Below are positions 24,587 through 32,196 of a DNA stretch of 48,678 nt, piece by piece. The notes under the pieces are model-generated. The model was not told the origin of the DNA, made no database searches, and saw only the letters and a list, made by a program, of their open reading frames with translations. The DNA is from CAYVQZ01 sp964453435 (GTDB lineage: Bacteria > Abyssobacteria > SURF-5): the NCBI GenBank assembly GCA_964453435.1, contig CAYVQZ010000043.1, positions 1 through 48,678 on the forward strand. Direction: 5' to 3'. Position 1 is the stretch's first letter. The number at the start of each line of letters is the position of its first letter. Both the position numbers and the translations under genes were made by a program.

Positions 24587-25932
24587 TTCGCTCCTTTCCG
24601 CTGCAACAAGTCAACTATCTCTTGATAGCCCTTCTGTCTGCAGATAGACAAGACAGACTGACCGCTATTTACCTTAGCGTTTACATCCGCGCCCCATTCG
24701 ATTAATAGGCCCACGGTTTCTTTTTTGCTACCGTACGCGGCATACGTCAGCGCGGTCCAGCCGTCGACATCCCGCGCATTGGGCTCAGCGCCTGCGTCAA
24801 TCAGTTCTGCCACGATCCTATTATGGTCTTCAAAAGCCGCTAACATTAGAGGGGTCCGGCCATTATGGTCCCTTGCGTCCGGTTCGGCGCCGTCCTCCAG
24901 CGCTCTGAGGACAAGGGCTTCACGGCCCTCTTCGGCGTGGCCGAGCAGTTCCTCTCCAAGACGGGCTTTGTGTCTTTCCAGCGCCTCCGCATGCTGCGCC
25001 TCGAACTGCTCCATTTTCAACCTGGTGTCGGCAATCTGCTTCTCCAGCTCATCGATTTCCAGTCTTGTTTGGAGCATGTGTTCTTTTTCTGGTTCTGTCG
25101 CGTATCTAAAAGATTCGACCCGGCTTTTCAAGATAGTGGCGCTTCCGGAGTTTGTCCTTATTCGAATCGAGTCTTCAGTTTCTTTCAGGAGTTCGCATTC
25201 CATTTCGTCGCCGGTTACCAAAGTAACCGTATCCGGGAAATCGGGGACTTTCTTTGCATCGAGCTCTTCTTCGAGCGATGCAAGCTCCTTCTTTAATTCG
25301 CCAAGCTCAGATGCAACCGTCCGATCTTCCTCGCCGAAATCGGGGACAGGCTCGACGGCCGTCACCGGCGCCGCTGGTTTCCCTTGCGGCTCACGGACTT
25401 CCGGGCTCGCTACGGGTTCACTCGGCCCCGCTACCCGCAGCGGCTCTTCCGGCTCGCTCGGCGGGACATAGGAACCGGTCTTCAGCTTAAGAGTCCAATT
25501 GCAGTGCGTGACGCACCAGAAATCGTCGGCAGATTTTCTGGAGAGTGCGTATGTGCAGACCCTTGAAGTTTCGCCGTACCGCATGTGGCGCGTTAACAAC
25601 ATTTCTCTCGTTTTCTTACCAAGCTTCGATTCTCTTGCCACTCTGTTGAACCTTCGTTCCATTCCAGGCGACAGGTTAATCTTCTTTTTGCTCTCCCTGT
25701 AGCCACTCTCGCGCACTTTGATTGTCGCAGTAGTAGGTGTTTGCTCTTCTATGGATTCCACCTCTTCGGCAGTCCACAAGTAATCAGGCTCCGTCCTGTA
25801 GCGAAGCGGGCCGTGCTCCACGATGTGACGCTGGAGGAGCTCACAAGTTAAGGGGCCATCCACAATTTCCGGTCTCTCGCCGCAGCAGATAAAGACTAGG
25901 AGTGTCAGCAGCGCCGCCAGGCGGGTTTTCAT
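24583..25932 (-). CDS. Ankyrin-repeat lipoprotein with coiled-coil region
   Basis: A 449-residue secreted protein. The signal peptide LLTLLVFICC supplies a lipobox, with Cys near residue 17. Residues 20-160 form a Cys-containing domain I do not recognise. Residues 160-200 are Pro/Glu-rich linker. Two heptad-rich helices (about 208-228 and 285-320) suggest coiled coil, around a small beta domain (VTLVTGDEMECELLKE). Residues 330-449 hold three to four ankyrin repeats (NGRTPLMLAAFEDHNRIV, DGWTALTYAAYGSKKETV). It is likely a periplasmic protein-binding factor. GAGGG stands upstream of the ATG, and the downstream lipoprotein gene is coupled. Confidence 0.75.
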   Translation of the reverse strand: MKTRLAALLTLLVFICCGERPEIVDGPLTCELLQRHIVEHGPLRYRTEPDYLWTAEEVESIEEQTPTTATIKVRESGYRESKKKINLSPGMERRFNRVARESKLGKKTREMLLTRHMRYGETSRVCTYALSRKSADDFWCVTHCNWTLKLKTGSYVPPSEPEEPLRVAGPSEPVASPEVREPQGKPAAPVTAVEPVPDFGEEDRTVASELGELKKELASLEEELDAKKVPDFPDTVTLVTGDEMECELLKETEDSIRIRTNSGSATILKSRVESFRYATEPEKEHMLQTRLEIDELEKQIADTRLKMEQFEAQHAEALERHKARLGEELLGHAEEGREALVLRALEDGAEPDARDHNGRTPLMLAAFEDHNRIVAELIDAGAEPNARDVDGWTALTYAAYGSKKETVGLLIEWGADVNAKVNSGQSVLSICRQKGYQEIVDLLQRKGAK

Positions 25933-26106
25933 TTTCTTTCCCTCTCTTTACACCACAACGCAACGGTTGATTGTGCGCCACAAGTGGGAAAGAAACGTGC
26001 GCTGCGGAAAGGATGGAAATGTAGTTTTCCAAGGGGAATTCTCGAAAGTTGCCGCTTTCTGTTCCTGAGCGCGCTTTAGTCCATAAGATATGGCATCCAT
26101 AATCAT

Positions 26107-26763
26107 CTAATCGAATTCGGACAGGATTTCAGCCGTTTTGTCTGCGAACTCCTCCTCCGTTATCATTCCAATTCTTAGTTGCTCCTTTAGTTCAGCTATT
26201 CGCAAGGTCTGGTCTTTTCGCATGGGCTTCTTCACTCTGCGCTCTTTCCGCTTCTCCATTCGGGCCTCCCAGCGCCTTCTCGACGGACTCATGAACATGC
26301 GCGCGAAGCCGCTGACGGCGGCGGTTCGAGCTTTCTGTTTCTCCAGGCTTACCATTCTGTCGCCATAGTCCGCCACTTCGGCCACGAGTTTTTTTGTATA
26401 GGCCTGGTGCTCCGCCTCATCCATGAAGTAGTCACGAATAAGCGAGAGCTCGCCCGAATCGAGAAAAAAGCCTCCGCACGAGACGCATTCATCGACGTTC
26501 ACCTCTTGCGCGCGGCTATACTTGTGAAGATACATGGGTATGCCGCACTTCGGACAATTCAGTTTCCCCCTGCCTTCATCGTGAACCCTTGGGGCGGCCA
26601 GAGCGTCTTCGAGCAATTCTCCGAATCCTTCGGAATGCTCGTCGAGCTTGCCGAGCTCCCCCCAGTCGAACCACATGCTCATGCAACCGTTTCTGCATAC
26701 GTCGACATGCACGCCGCCGAAATCTTCTTCCACCATCACTTTGTTGCAGGCAGGACAAATCAT
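26107..26763 (-). CDS. Double zf-TFIIB zinc-ribbon protein with C-terminal SHOCT-like domain
   Basis: A 218-residue soluble protein. Two TFIIB-type zinc ribbons are visible: MICPACNKVMVEE with VDVCRNGCMSMWFD (residues 1-35), and LNCPKCGIPMYL with VDECVSCGGFFLDSGEL (about 69-110). A basic linker follows, and the C-terminus (IAELKEQLRIGMITEEEFADK) matches the short SHOCT oligomerisation motif. The ATG at 26763 was chosen for GGAGG six bases upstream; the frame is open to 26832. The role is unknown. A scaffold gap separates it from its zinc-ribbon neighbour at 27058-27486. Confidence 0.85.
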   Translation of the reverse strand: MICPACNKVMVEEDFGGVHVDVCRNGCMSMWFDWGELGKLDEHSEGFGELLEDALAAPRVHDEGRGKLNCPKCGIPMYLHKYSRAQEVNVDECVSCGGFFLDSGELSLIRDYFMDEAEHQAYTKKLVAEVADYGDRMVSLEKQKARTAAVSGFARMFMSPSRRRWEARMEKRKERRVKKPMRKDQTLRIAELKEQLRIGMITEEEFADKTAEILSEFD

Positions 26764-26808
26764 ATCGCGCCTCCGTTGGTTGGTTGGAACGCAAACCGAA
26801 AAAAGGGG

Positions 26809-27055
26809 CTTCGAGCGCGCCTCACGATTCATGGTAAAGGTTGTTCGCTTCGGGGACAGTCCCNNNNNNNNNNNNNNNNNNNNNNNNNNNNNNNNNNNNN
26901 NNNNNNNNNNNNNNNNNNNNNNNNNNNNNNNNNNNNNNNNNNNNNNNNNNNNNNNNNNNNNNNCTTCGAGCGCGCCTCACGATTCATGGTAAAGGTTGTT
27001 CGCTTCGGGGACAGTCCCCTCCGCTGTGTGACCGAGGGACGGGGTCTTTCCGGTG
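26809..27055. repeat. R3-type repeat interrupted by a 100-N scaffold gap with duplicated flanks
   Basis: Positions 26864-26963 are N (exactly 100). The 55 bases before the gap (26809-26863) are identical to the 55 after it (26964-27018), which suggests two contigs overlapping by a k-mer were scaffolded instead of merged. The sequence contains the palindrome GGGGACAGTCCCC (27007-27019) and resembles, inverted, 29310-29350, so it is itself a repeat. Confidence 0.9.
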
Positions 27056-27057
27056 GT

Positions 27058-27486
27058 TTACCATATTTTCAGCTCATTGATTGCGGTGTCGATCAAGCGC
27101 AGCAGACCCCCCTTGACTCCGCCGGGCAATGCGTATTCCTCGAGCTTCCCGCGTTTTTCAAGGGATTGCCGAATCGTCTTGATCTCGATGAATTCGCCAG
27201 CGTCGAGCCACAGGCCGTGACAGTCTTTGCACATATCGACCTGCACAAGTGTTTGCGGATACTGGAAATGAAAGAGGCGGGAGAGGCATCGGGGACAAGA
27301 GAGACTTTCCGATTCGCGCGCCTTCGAGGGAATCTCGAGTTTCTTTGCGGCGACATCGAGCGCCGCCTCCAACTCGTGAGCGTCGAACCACACCCCTTTG
27401 CAGCGCGGGCAATGGTCAACCCGCACACCCGCGCTCTTGACGCTTACTTCCTCCAGGCTCGAATTCCTGCATTTCGGACATCGCAT
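27058..27486 (-). CDS. Double zf-TFIIB zinc-ribbon protein
   Basis: A 142-residue protein with two TFIIB-type zinc ribbons: MRCPKCRNSSLEEV with VDHCPRCKGVWFD (residues 1-35), and LSCPRCLSRLFHF with VDMCKDCHGLWLD (about 62-98). The C-terminus is short and basic. GAGGA lies eight bases upstream of the ATG. It begins 10 bases after the stop of the TPM-domain gene and is probably third in that operon. Such proteins often lie beside TPM/YgcG-type membrane genes; a role in envelope protein quality control or regulation is only inferred. Confidence 0.82.
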   Translation of the reverse strand: MRCPKCRNSSLEEVSVKSAGVRVDHCPRCKGVWFDAHELEAALDVAAKKLEIPSKARESESLSCPRCLSRLFHFQYPQTLVQVDMCKDCHGLWLDAGEFIEIKTIRQSLEKRGKLEEYALPGGVKGGLLRLIDTAINELKIW

Positions 27487-27496
27487 GAGCGAATCC

Positions 27497-28315
27497 TCAC
27501 CAACTGCCGGTTGCGCCGCCGCCGCCCGAGAAGCCGCCGCCGAAGCCTCCCAGTCCGCCGCTTCTCCTCGGCATGTGTCTCAGCGCTTGGCGCACAAGCG
27601 TAAGCAGGACGAGTATGAGCACAACCAGCAGGCCCACGCTGATCCAGCCCCAGCCGCGTTTGCCATTGCGGAACAGGCTCACGGTAATCAGGCCGACTAT
27701 CGGAATGGCGAGCGCCACGCTGATGAGCGGCCAGTTGGGACCGACGCGCAGGTCGCCGAATTCGCGCAGTATCCCTTTCACACCATCTCGGATGCCGGCG
27801 GCGTAATCCTCCTGCCGGAACGCGGGCAGGATATCGTTGTTCATAATCCGCTCGGCGTCACGGTCCCTCGCGCGTCCGTAGCCGCCGCCGAGTTCTATCC
27901 GGGCCTTCCTGTCTTTGACGGCCACCAGCAGAAGCACGCCATCGTTCGCCGGCATGTTCCCGATGCCGTATGTGTCAAACAACCCCTGAGCGAATTTCTC
28001 GATCGAGGATACGGGCGCGCCCGGATAATCCTTGATGGAATCGATGGTCACGACAATGACCTCCAGGCCCGTCTTCTTCTCCGCCTGCCACAGCCACCGC
28101 TCGATCCGTTCTTCCTCTTCCCGCGTGAGCAGGTCCGCCACGTCGGTCACATAGCCAAGGTCAGGCGCGGGAAATGGAGAATAATCTTTGGGCTGGCCTT
28201 CACTCGCCGCGGGAGCGTTCCTGGCAGAGGAGTTCTCCTGCGCCTGCGCCACCGGCAGCCACAGACACACAGCCAGCGCCGCAACGAATAGCCTACTCCT
28301 GATATGCGATTTCAT
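27497..28315 (-). CDS. YgcG-like TPM-domain membrane protein
   Basis: A 272-residue protein with a signal peptide (MKSHIRSRLFVAALAVCLWLPVAQAQ), a TPM (TLP18.3/Psb32/MOLO-1) domain at about 45-180 (YVTDVADLLTREEEERIERWL, GLEVIVVTIDS, NDGVLLLVAV, RIELGGGYG), two membrane helices near 190-250, and a Gly-rich tail GGFGGGFSGGGGATGSW typical of YgcG. The TPM domain lies outside the membrane; photosystem II assembly factors share it, but the bacterial role is unclear. The start overlaps the upstream TPM gene by 23 bases. The LemA partner common in such clusters is absent. Confidence 0.85.
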   Translation of the reverse strand: MKSHIRSRLFVAALAVCLWLPVAQAQENSSARNAPAASEGQPKDYSPFPAPDLGYVTDVADLLTREEEERIERWLWQAEKKTGLEVIVVTIDSIKDYPGAPVSSIEKFAQGLFDTYGIGNMPANDGVLLLVAVKDRKARIELGGGYGRARDRDAERIMNNDILPAFRQEDYAAGIRDGVKGILREFGDLRVGPNWPLISVALAIPIVGLITVSLFRNGKRGWGWISVGLLVVLILVLLTLVRQALRHMPRRSGGLGGFGGGFSGGGGATGSW

Positions 28316-28766
28316 TCGATATCTCATCTGTGTCGTCCGCCAGAGGAGGAAAGTGCGAGGCGAGCTTCTCGCCGATGAGCCGGATGCCCTCGGCCAGACC
28401 GTCTCCGAACCGGTCCTCCTTGAAGCAAACGCCCATCCGGTCGCGCACGTCCTCCCAGAAATTCTGTCCCACCTTCTCATGGATTCCTTCGTCGCCGTGG
28501 ATATGGAACTCGTGGTTGGTGAGCGCCAGCAGAATCAGGACGCAGTTGCGCTGCCGGGTGTTGTGGAGATTGAGCTTGTTGAACAGGCGCGCCGCCTTGG
28601 ACTCGATATCCGTCCAGCAGTGCCGCACGAGCGTCACCTTGATTTCGCCCGAGGTCAGCTTCTCGGCTTGCTCCACCGCGGTCGTGACCTGCCGCGCCTC
28701 TTCCGGGGTAAGAAATGTGCCGGGATTTGTCGACCTTTTCATGGGTGTCCCGCGTGTGTGTTCCAT
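28293..28766 (-). CDS. TPM-domain protein, soluble form
   Basis: A 157-residue single-domain TPM protein. Characteristic strands are TSGEIKVTLVRH, NCVLILLALTNHEFHIHGDEGIHEKV and FKEDRFGDGLAEGIRLIGEKLASHFP. It has no signal peptide or membrane helix, so it may work in the cytoplasm beside its membrane-bound paralogue 27497-28315. The start could instead be the ATG at 28742. It is first in an operon of TPM, YgcG-like and zinc-ribbon genes. Confidence 0.82.
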   Translation of the reverse strand: MEHTRGTPMKRSTNPGTFLTPEEARQVTTAVEQAEKLTSGEIKVTLVRHCWTDIESKAARLFNKLNLHNTRQRNCVLILLALTNHEFHIHGDEGIHEKVGQNFWEDVRDRMGVCFKEDRFGDGLAEGIRLIGEKLASHFPPLADDTDEISNEIAYQE

Positions 28767-28984
28767 GCAAAAGCGTCATTTCCTGCGCAAGTGCCTTCTG
28801 GGTCTTTGTATCATGTTTTCGACGACCTGTCAACACAAATTGCCATATCGCGATATCTCCGGCGGTTCGGGGCGCATTGCTGTGACTGGAAACACAAATC
28901 TCTTTTCCTTACCGCTTCCAGCCACCGATTCAAATTGGCAGTTGGCAGGGTGTACGACATGATCGTCGCTTGGAACATATCTCT

Positions 28985-29012
28985 GCAGGGGCACGGCGCG
29001 CCGTGCCCCTGC
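28985..29012. repeat. Perfect 28-bp palindrome
   Basis: GCAGGGGCACGGCG and CGCCGTGCCCCTGC are exact reverse complements meeting at 28998/28999, and the pairing extends to 28981-29016 with one G:T pair. It lies 220 bases upstream of the TPM operon within the noncoding interval 28767-29426. This is the form of a REP-like element; there is no T-run to make it an intrinsic terminator. Confidence 0.75.
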
Positions 29013-29247
29013 GGAGAACGGCGTCTTCCTTCATCGAATTCTGAAAGCGCACACTACCCTCAGAAATGAGGCAGCCACAGGAAAAAGAGAGCTGCGGCGC
29101 CATTAATGTCGCACACCCCGGTTGGCAGATGCTATTGCCTGTCCACCGGTTCAGGAAGTATAATGAGAACCACCTTCGACTGGTTCTGGTCAGGTTTGAC
29201 AAAACCGTACACTCACATGCTGTCGCATACTCTCAAATAACCTTAAT

Positions 29248-29352
29248 GAGACTGTCCTGCGATTGCCGAGCGAAGGGGACTGTCCCAGATTTACGGGCAC
29301 GAAGTGCCGTAGAATCGGGACTGCCCCGAAGCGGATAAACTTCACCATGAAT
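29248..29352. repeat. R3-type palindromic repeat upstream of glnS
   Basis: GGGGACTGTCCC, then CGGGCACGAAGTGCCG (a short hairpin), then GGGACTGCCCCGAAGCGG follow one another. Read inverted, 29310-29350 matches the duplicated flank of the scaffold gap at 26830 (CGATTCATGGT, CGCTTCGGGG, CAGTCC). It ends about 75 bases before the glnS start. No other feature was seen in 29013-29247. Confidence 0.65.
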
Positions 29353-29426
29353 CGTGGGACACTCTCAATGTCTTGATTCTCTCAACCTTCCGAATTTTGG
29401 GAAAGCGAGCGGGAAAGGGCGCATAA

Positions 29427-31118
29427 ATGGCTGATGATAAGAGCGGAGCCGGGGTTGATTTTATCCGGGCCATCATCAACAAGGACAATGAGACCGGCAA
29501 GTACGGCGGCAAGGTGGTGACGCGCTTTCCGCCCGAGCCGAACGGTTATCTGCATATCGGTCACGCCAAGAGCATCTGCCTGAATTTCGGAATCGCCCGG
29601 GAGTACGGCGGACGGTGCCACCTCCGCTACGACGACACGAATCCCTTGAAAGAGGAAGAGGAATACTTCGAGGCGATAAAGGAAGATGTCCGCTGGCTCG
29701 GCTTTGACTGGGGCGAGTACCTCTATTATGCTTCAGACTACTTCGACCAGCTTCACCGTTGGGCAATCAAGCTGATCGAGGACGGCAAGGCCTACGTGGA
29801 CGATTTGAGCGCCGACGAAATCCGCGAACATCGCGGCACGCTGACCGTTCCCGGCAAGGAAAGTCCGTACCGGGACCGGTCGGTCGAGGAGAACCTCGAC
29901 CTGTTTGAGCGAATGAGACAGGGCGAATTCGAAGAGGGCGCCAAAGTGCTGCGCGCCAAAATCGATATGGCATCGCCCAACATCAACCTGCGCGACCCTG
30001 TGATGTACCGGATAATTAAGGCGCCGCACCATCGCACCGGCGACAAGTGGGTGGTCTATCCCACATACGACTGGGCTCACGGGCAGTCCGATTCCATCGA
30101 GGGCATCACCCACTCAATCTGCACGCTCGAGTTCGAGGACCACCGACCGCTGTATGACTGGTTTATCGAGCAGCTCCGCATCCACCATCCCCAGCAGATA
30201 GAGTTCGCCCGGCTCAACCTCACGTATACCATGCTGAGCAAGCGCAGGCTCCTGACCCTCGTCAACGAGGGCGTGGTCGACGGCTGGGACGACCCCCGAA
30301 TGCCCACCCTGTCGGGATTCCGCCGCCGCGGCTACACCCCCGAAGCCATCCGCGATATGGTCGCAAAGGTCGGCGTGTCCAAGAGCAATTCGACGGCGGA
30401 CATCGCCCTGCTCGAACACTGCCTGCGGGTAGACCTGAACCGGCGCGCGCCGAGAAGGATGGCGGTGCTCGACCCTCTCAAGGTGGTGCTCACCAACTAT
30501 CCGGAAGGCGAAGGCGAAATGCTCGACGCAATCAATAATCCCGAGGACGACTCGATGGGCGCCCGTCGGATTCCGTTTTCGAAGACGCTCTACATCGAGC
30601 GCGAAGATTTCATGGAAGACCCGCCAAAGAAGTTCTACCGCCTCGCTCCCGGTCGCGAAGTGAGGCTTCGCTACGCGTACTTCATCAAGTGTGAGGAGGT
30701 AATCAAGGACGATTCCGGCGAGGTTATCGAGCTTCGTTGCTCATACGACCCGGCAACGAGGGGCGGCGATTCTCCCGACGGCCGCAAGGTGAAGGCCACG
30801 CTCCACTGGGTGAGCGCTCCCCACGCTGTCAACGGCGAGGCTCGGCTTTACGACCACCTGTTCGCTGCCGAGAATCCGCTTGAACTCGAGGAAGGCGAGG
30901 ATTGGAAGGACAACCTCAATCCGAATTCGAAAATTGTGAAAGAAGACGTCAAGTTCGAGCCGTCGCTCAAAAACGTTAAACCATTCGAGTTCTTTCAGTT
31001 CGAGCGCAAGGGCTACTTCTCCGTGGACCCCGACTCGACAAACGAACGGCCTGTTTTCAACCGAAGCGTGACGTTGAGAGACACCTGGGAAAAGGTCAAG
31101 AAATCACAAAAAGAGTAG
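29427..31118 (+). CDS. glnS: Glutaminyl-tRNA synthetase
   Basis: A 563-residue class I synthetase that charges tRNA-Gln. The ATP-site HIGH motif is at residues 43-46 (NGYLHIGHAKS), the KMSKS-equivalent is MLSKRRL near 270, and YDDTNPLKEEEEY and YPTYDWAHGQSDSIEGITHS are GlnRS-type. The last 200 residues are the anticodon-binding beta-barrels (RIPFSKTLYIEREDF). Length and motifs fit GlnRS, not GluRS. AAAGGG precedes the ATG. Presence of GlnRS means at least part of Gln-tRNA is made directly and not by transamidation. Confidence 0.95.
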   Translation: MADDKSGAGVDFIRAIINKDNETGKYGGKVVTRFPPEPNGYLHIGHAKSICLNFGIAREYGGRCHLRYDDTNPLKEEEEYFEAIKEDVRWLGFDWGEYLYYASDYFDQLHRWAIKLIEDGKAYVDDLSADEIREHRGTLTVPGKESPYRDRSVEENLDLFERMRQGEFEEGAKVLRAKIDMASPNINLRDPVMYRIIKAPHHRTGDKWVVYPTYDWAHGQSDSIEGITHSICTLEFEDHRPLYDWFIEQLRIHHPQQIEFARLNLTYTMLSKRRLLTLVNEGVVDGWDDPRMPTLSGFRRRGYTPEAIRDMVAKVGVSKSNSTADIALLEHCLRVDLNRRAPRRMAVLDPLKVVLTNYPEGEGEMLDAINNPEDDSMGARRIPFSKTLYIEREDFMEDPPKKFYRLAPGREVRLRYAYFIKCEEVIKDDSGEVIELRCSYDPATRGGDSPDGRKVKATLHWVSAPHAVNGEARLYDHLFAAENPLELEEGEDWKDNLNPNSKIVKEDVKFEPSLKNVKPFEFFQFERKGYFSVDPDSTNERPVFNRSVTLRDTWEKVKKSQKE

Positions 31119-31280
31119 ATTTTTGGAACACGCCTCCCCCCAACGTCCCATGACCCGCCGAAAGCTTTGTCATCAGAAAATGAAGAGTTGAAAACGAACT
31201 GTTGACCTTCAGCGACTGGCAATTGATTTCAGGTTCCGGAAAGGAGTGAAGAGCGTCATCTTTTTGGCAAGAGGAACAAG

Positions 31281-31404
31281 ATGGCGCGTCCATTGAGAAT
31301 CGAACACCCTCGGGCTTTTTATTATATCACCGCGTGAGGAAACGAGCGAAAAGACATATTCAAAAGCAAGAAGGACACGGAGCAGTTTCTTTCCTGTCTG
31401 GCCT
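31281..31404 (+). pseudogene. Relic of a REP-associated tyrosine transposase (IS200/IS605-like)
   Basis: From the ATG at 31281 the translation is MARPLRIEHPRAFYYITA, a stop (TGA at 31335), then GNERKDIFKSKKDTEQF, followed by loss of similarity. This is the conserved N-terminus of RAYT/Y1 transposases (usually ARPLRIE..GA.YH.T.RGNER..IF). GAGGAA stands before the ATG. An in-frame stop at codon 19 and the missing rest, including the catalytic HUH and Tyr, mark it as dead. The remaining parts of the gap 31119-31408 contain no gene. Confidence 0.82.
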
Positions 31405-31408
31405 CCTC

Positions 31409-32125
31409 TCAAGGGATGATGGGATGGTCCCTCAGGAAATCGACATATGGCTGATAGCCTACGAACGTGCTCGCCATGTCGAGAAATGGCTGTTCTTTTC
31501 TTCCCCACGGTGGCGGCGTGTACTTGGGCGGTGAATCGATGTTGTCAGCCTTCCACGAGTTGAAATTCTCGTACCAGAGTTCTGATACACGATGCCAAGA
31601 AGAGGGGAAAAGCGGATTGTCCGTCACCTTGTGGCTTACGTATCTCAGCAGGCCTGGCTGTTGCTTGACCTCTTGTGAATGAGTCTCCAAATACCACTTC
31701 TCGCCTTCTTCGACGGAGACGCCTTCAGGGTACTTCAGCGCGCAGACCCAGCGAATAATTGGCCTTTCTTCGGACGTTGGCTCTTTCCCCAGGAAGTCCT
31801 CAGTGGGCCGTGCCTGAACCTGCACAATAGCCCCGAAGATCACGTTCTCCCAGCCAAACGTTGGCGCCGTATATGGCTTGGATTGTGGGGCGGCCTCTTT
31901 CCAGGCTTCAACGCTCTCATACCACAGCTCGGTGAGGCTTCCGCGCGACACATTGAAACGATCGGCTTCAAGAGGGGCATTGAGGGCGCGATAATTCTCG
32001 TACCTTCGCAGCCAGGGCCCCACAAACCGGACCACCTCCCTCGAATGATAGCGCAGATAAAACCTCATAGCTTCCGCCTCGCCTACTGAAGGAGCGGGAG
32101 CAAGTATATACACATCTTTAATCAT
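31409..32125 (-). CDS. EthD-like tandem ferredoxin-fold (dimeric alpha/beta barrel) protein
   Basis: A 238-residue protein made of two similar halves of about 110 residues, each with a FYLRYHSREV or WYLETHSQEV segment followed by RY/LRYVS and SELWYE motifs, as in EthD-type dimeric alpha/beta-barrel proteins. Conserved His in both segments may serve in catalysis or heme binding in relatives. No signal peptide. It lies just downstream of the carboxylase gene's end on the same strand, 71 bases apart. Substrate unknown. Confidence 0.7.
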   Translation of the reverse strand: MIKDVYILAPAPSVGEAEAMRFYLRYHSREVVRFVGPWLRRYENYRALNAPLEADRFNVSRGSLTELWYESVEAWKEAAPQSKPYTAPTFGWENVIFGAIVQVQARPTEDFLGKEPTSEERPIIRWVCALKYPEGVSVEEGEKWYLETHSQEVKQQPGLLRYVSHKVTDNPLFPSSWHRVSELWYENFNSWKADNIDSPPKYTPPPWGRKEQPFLDMASTFVGYQPYVDFLRDHPIIP

Positions 32126-32196
32126 GGGAGCGTGACTTCTCCTTTCTCAGTTTGATTTCCTTTACAACTTCGAGCTGTTTGGATAACCGCCCTCGC

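Noticed and set aside
29196..29201. TTGACA upstream of glnS
   Set aside because: No -10-like hexamer at 15-19 bases; the nearest candidate is too far.
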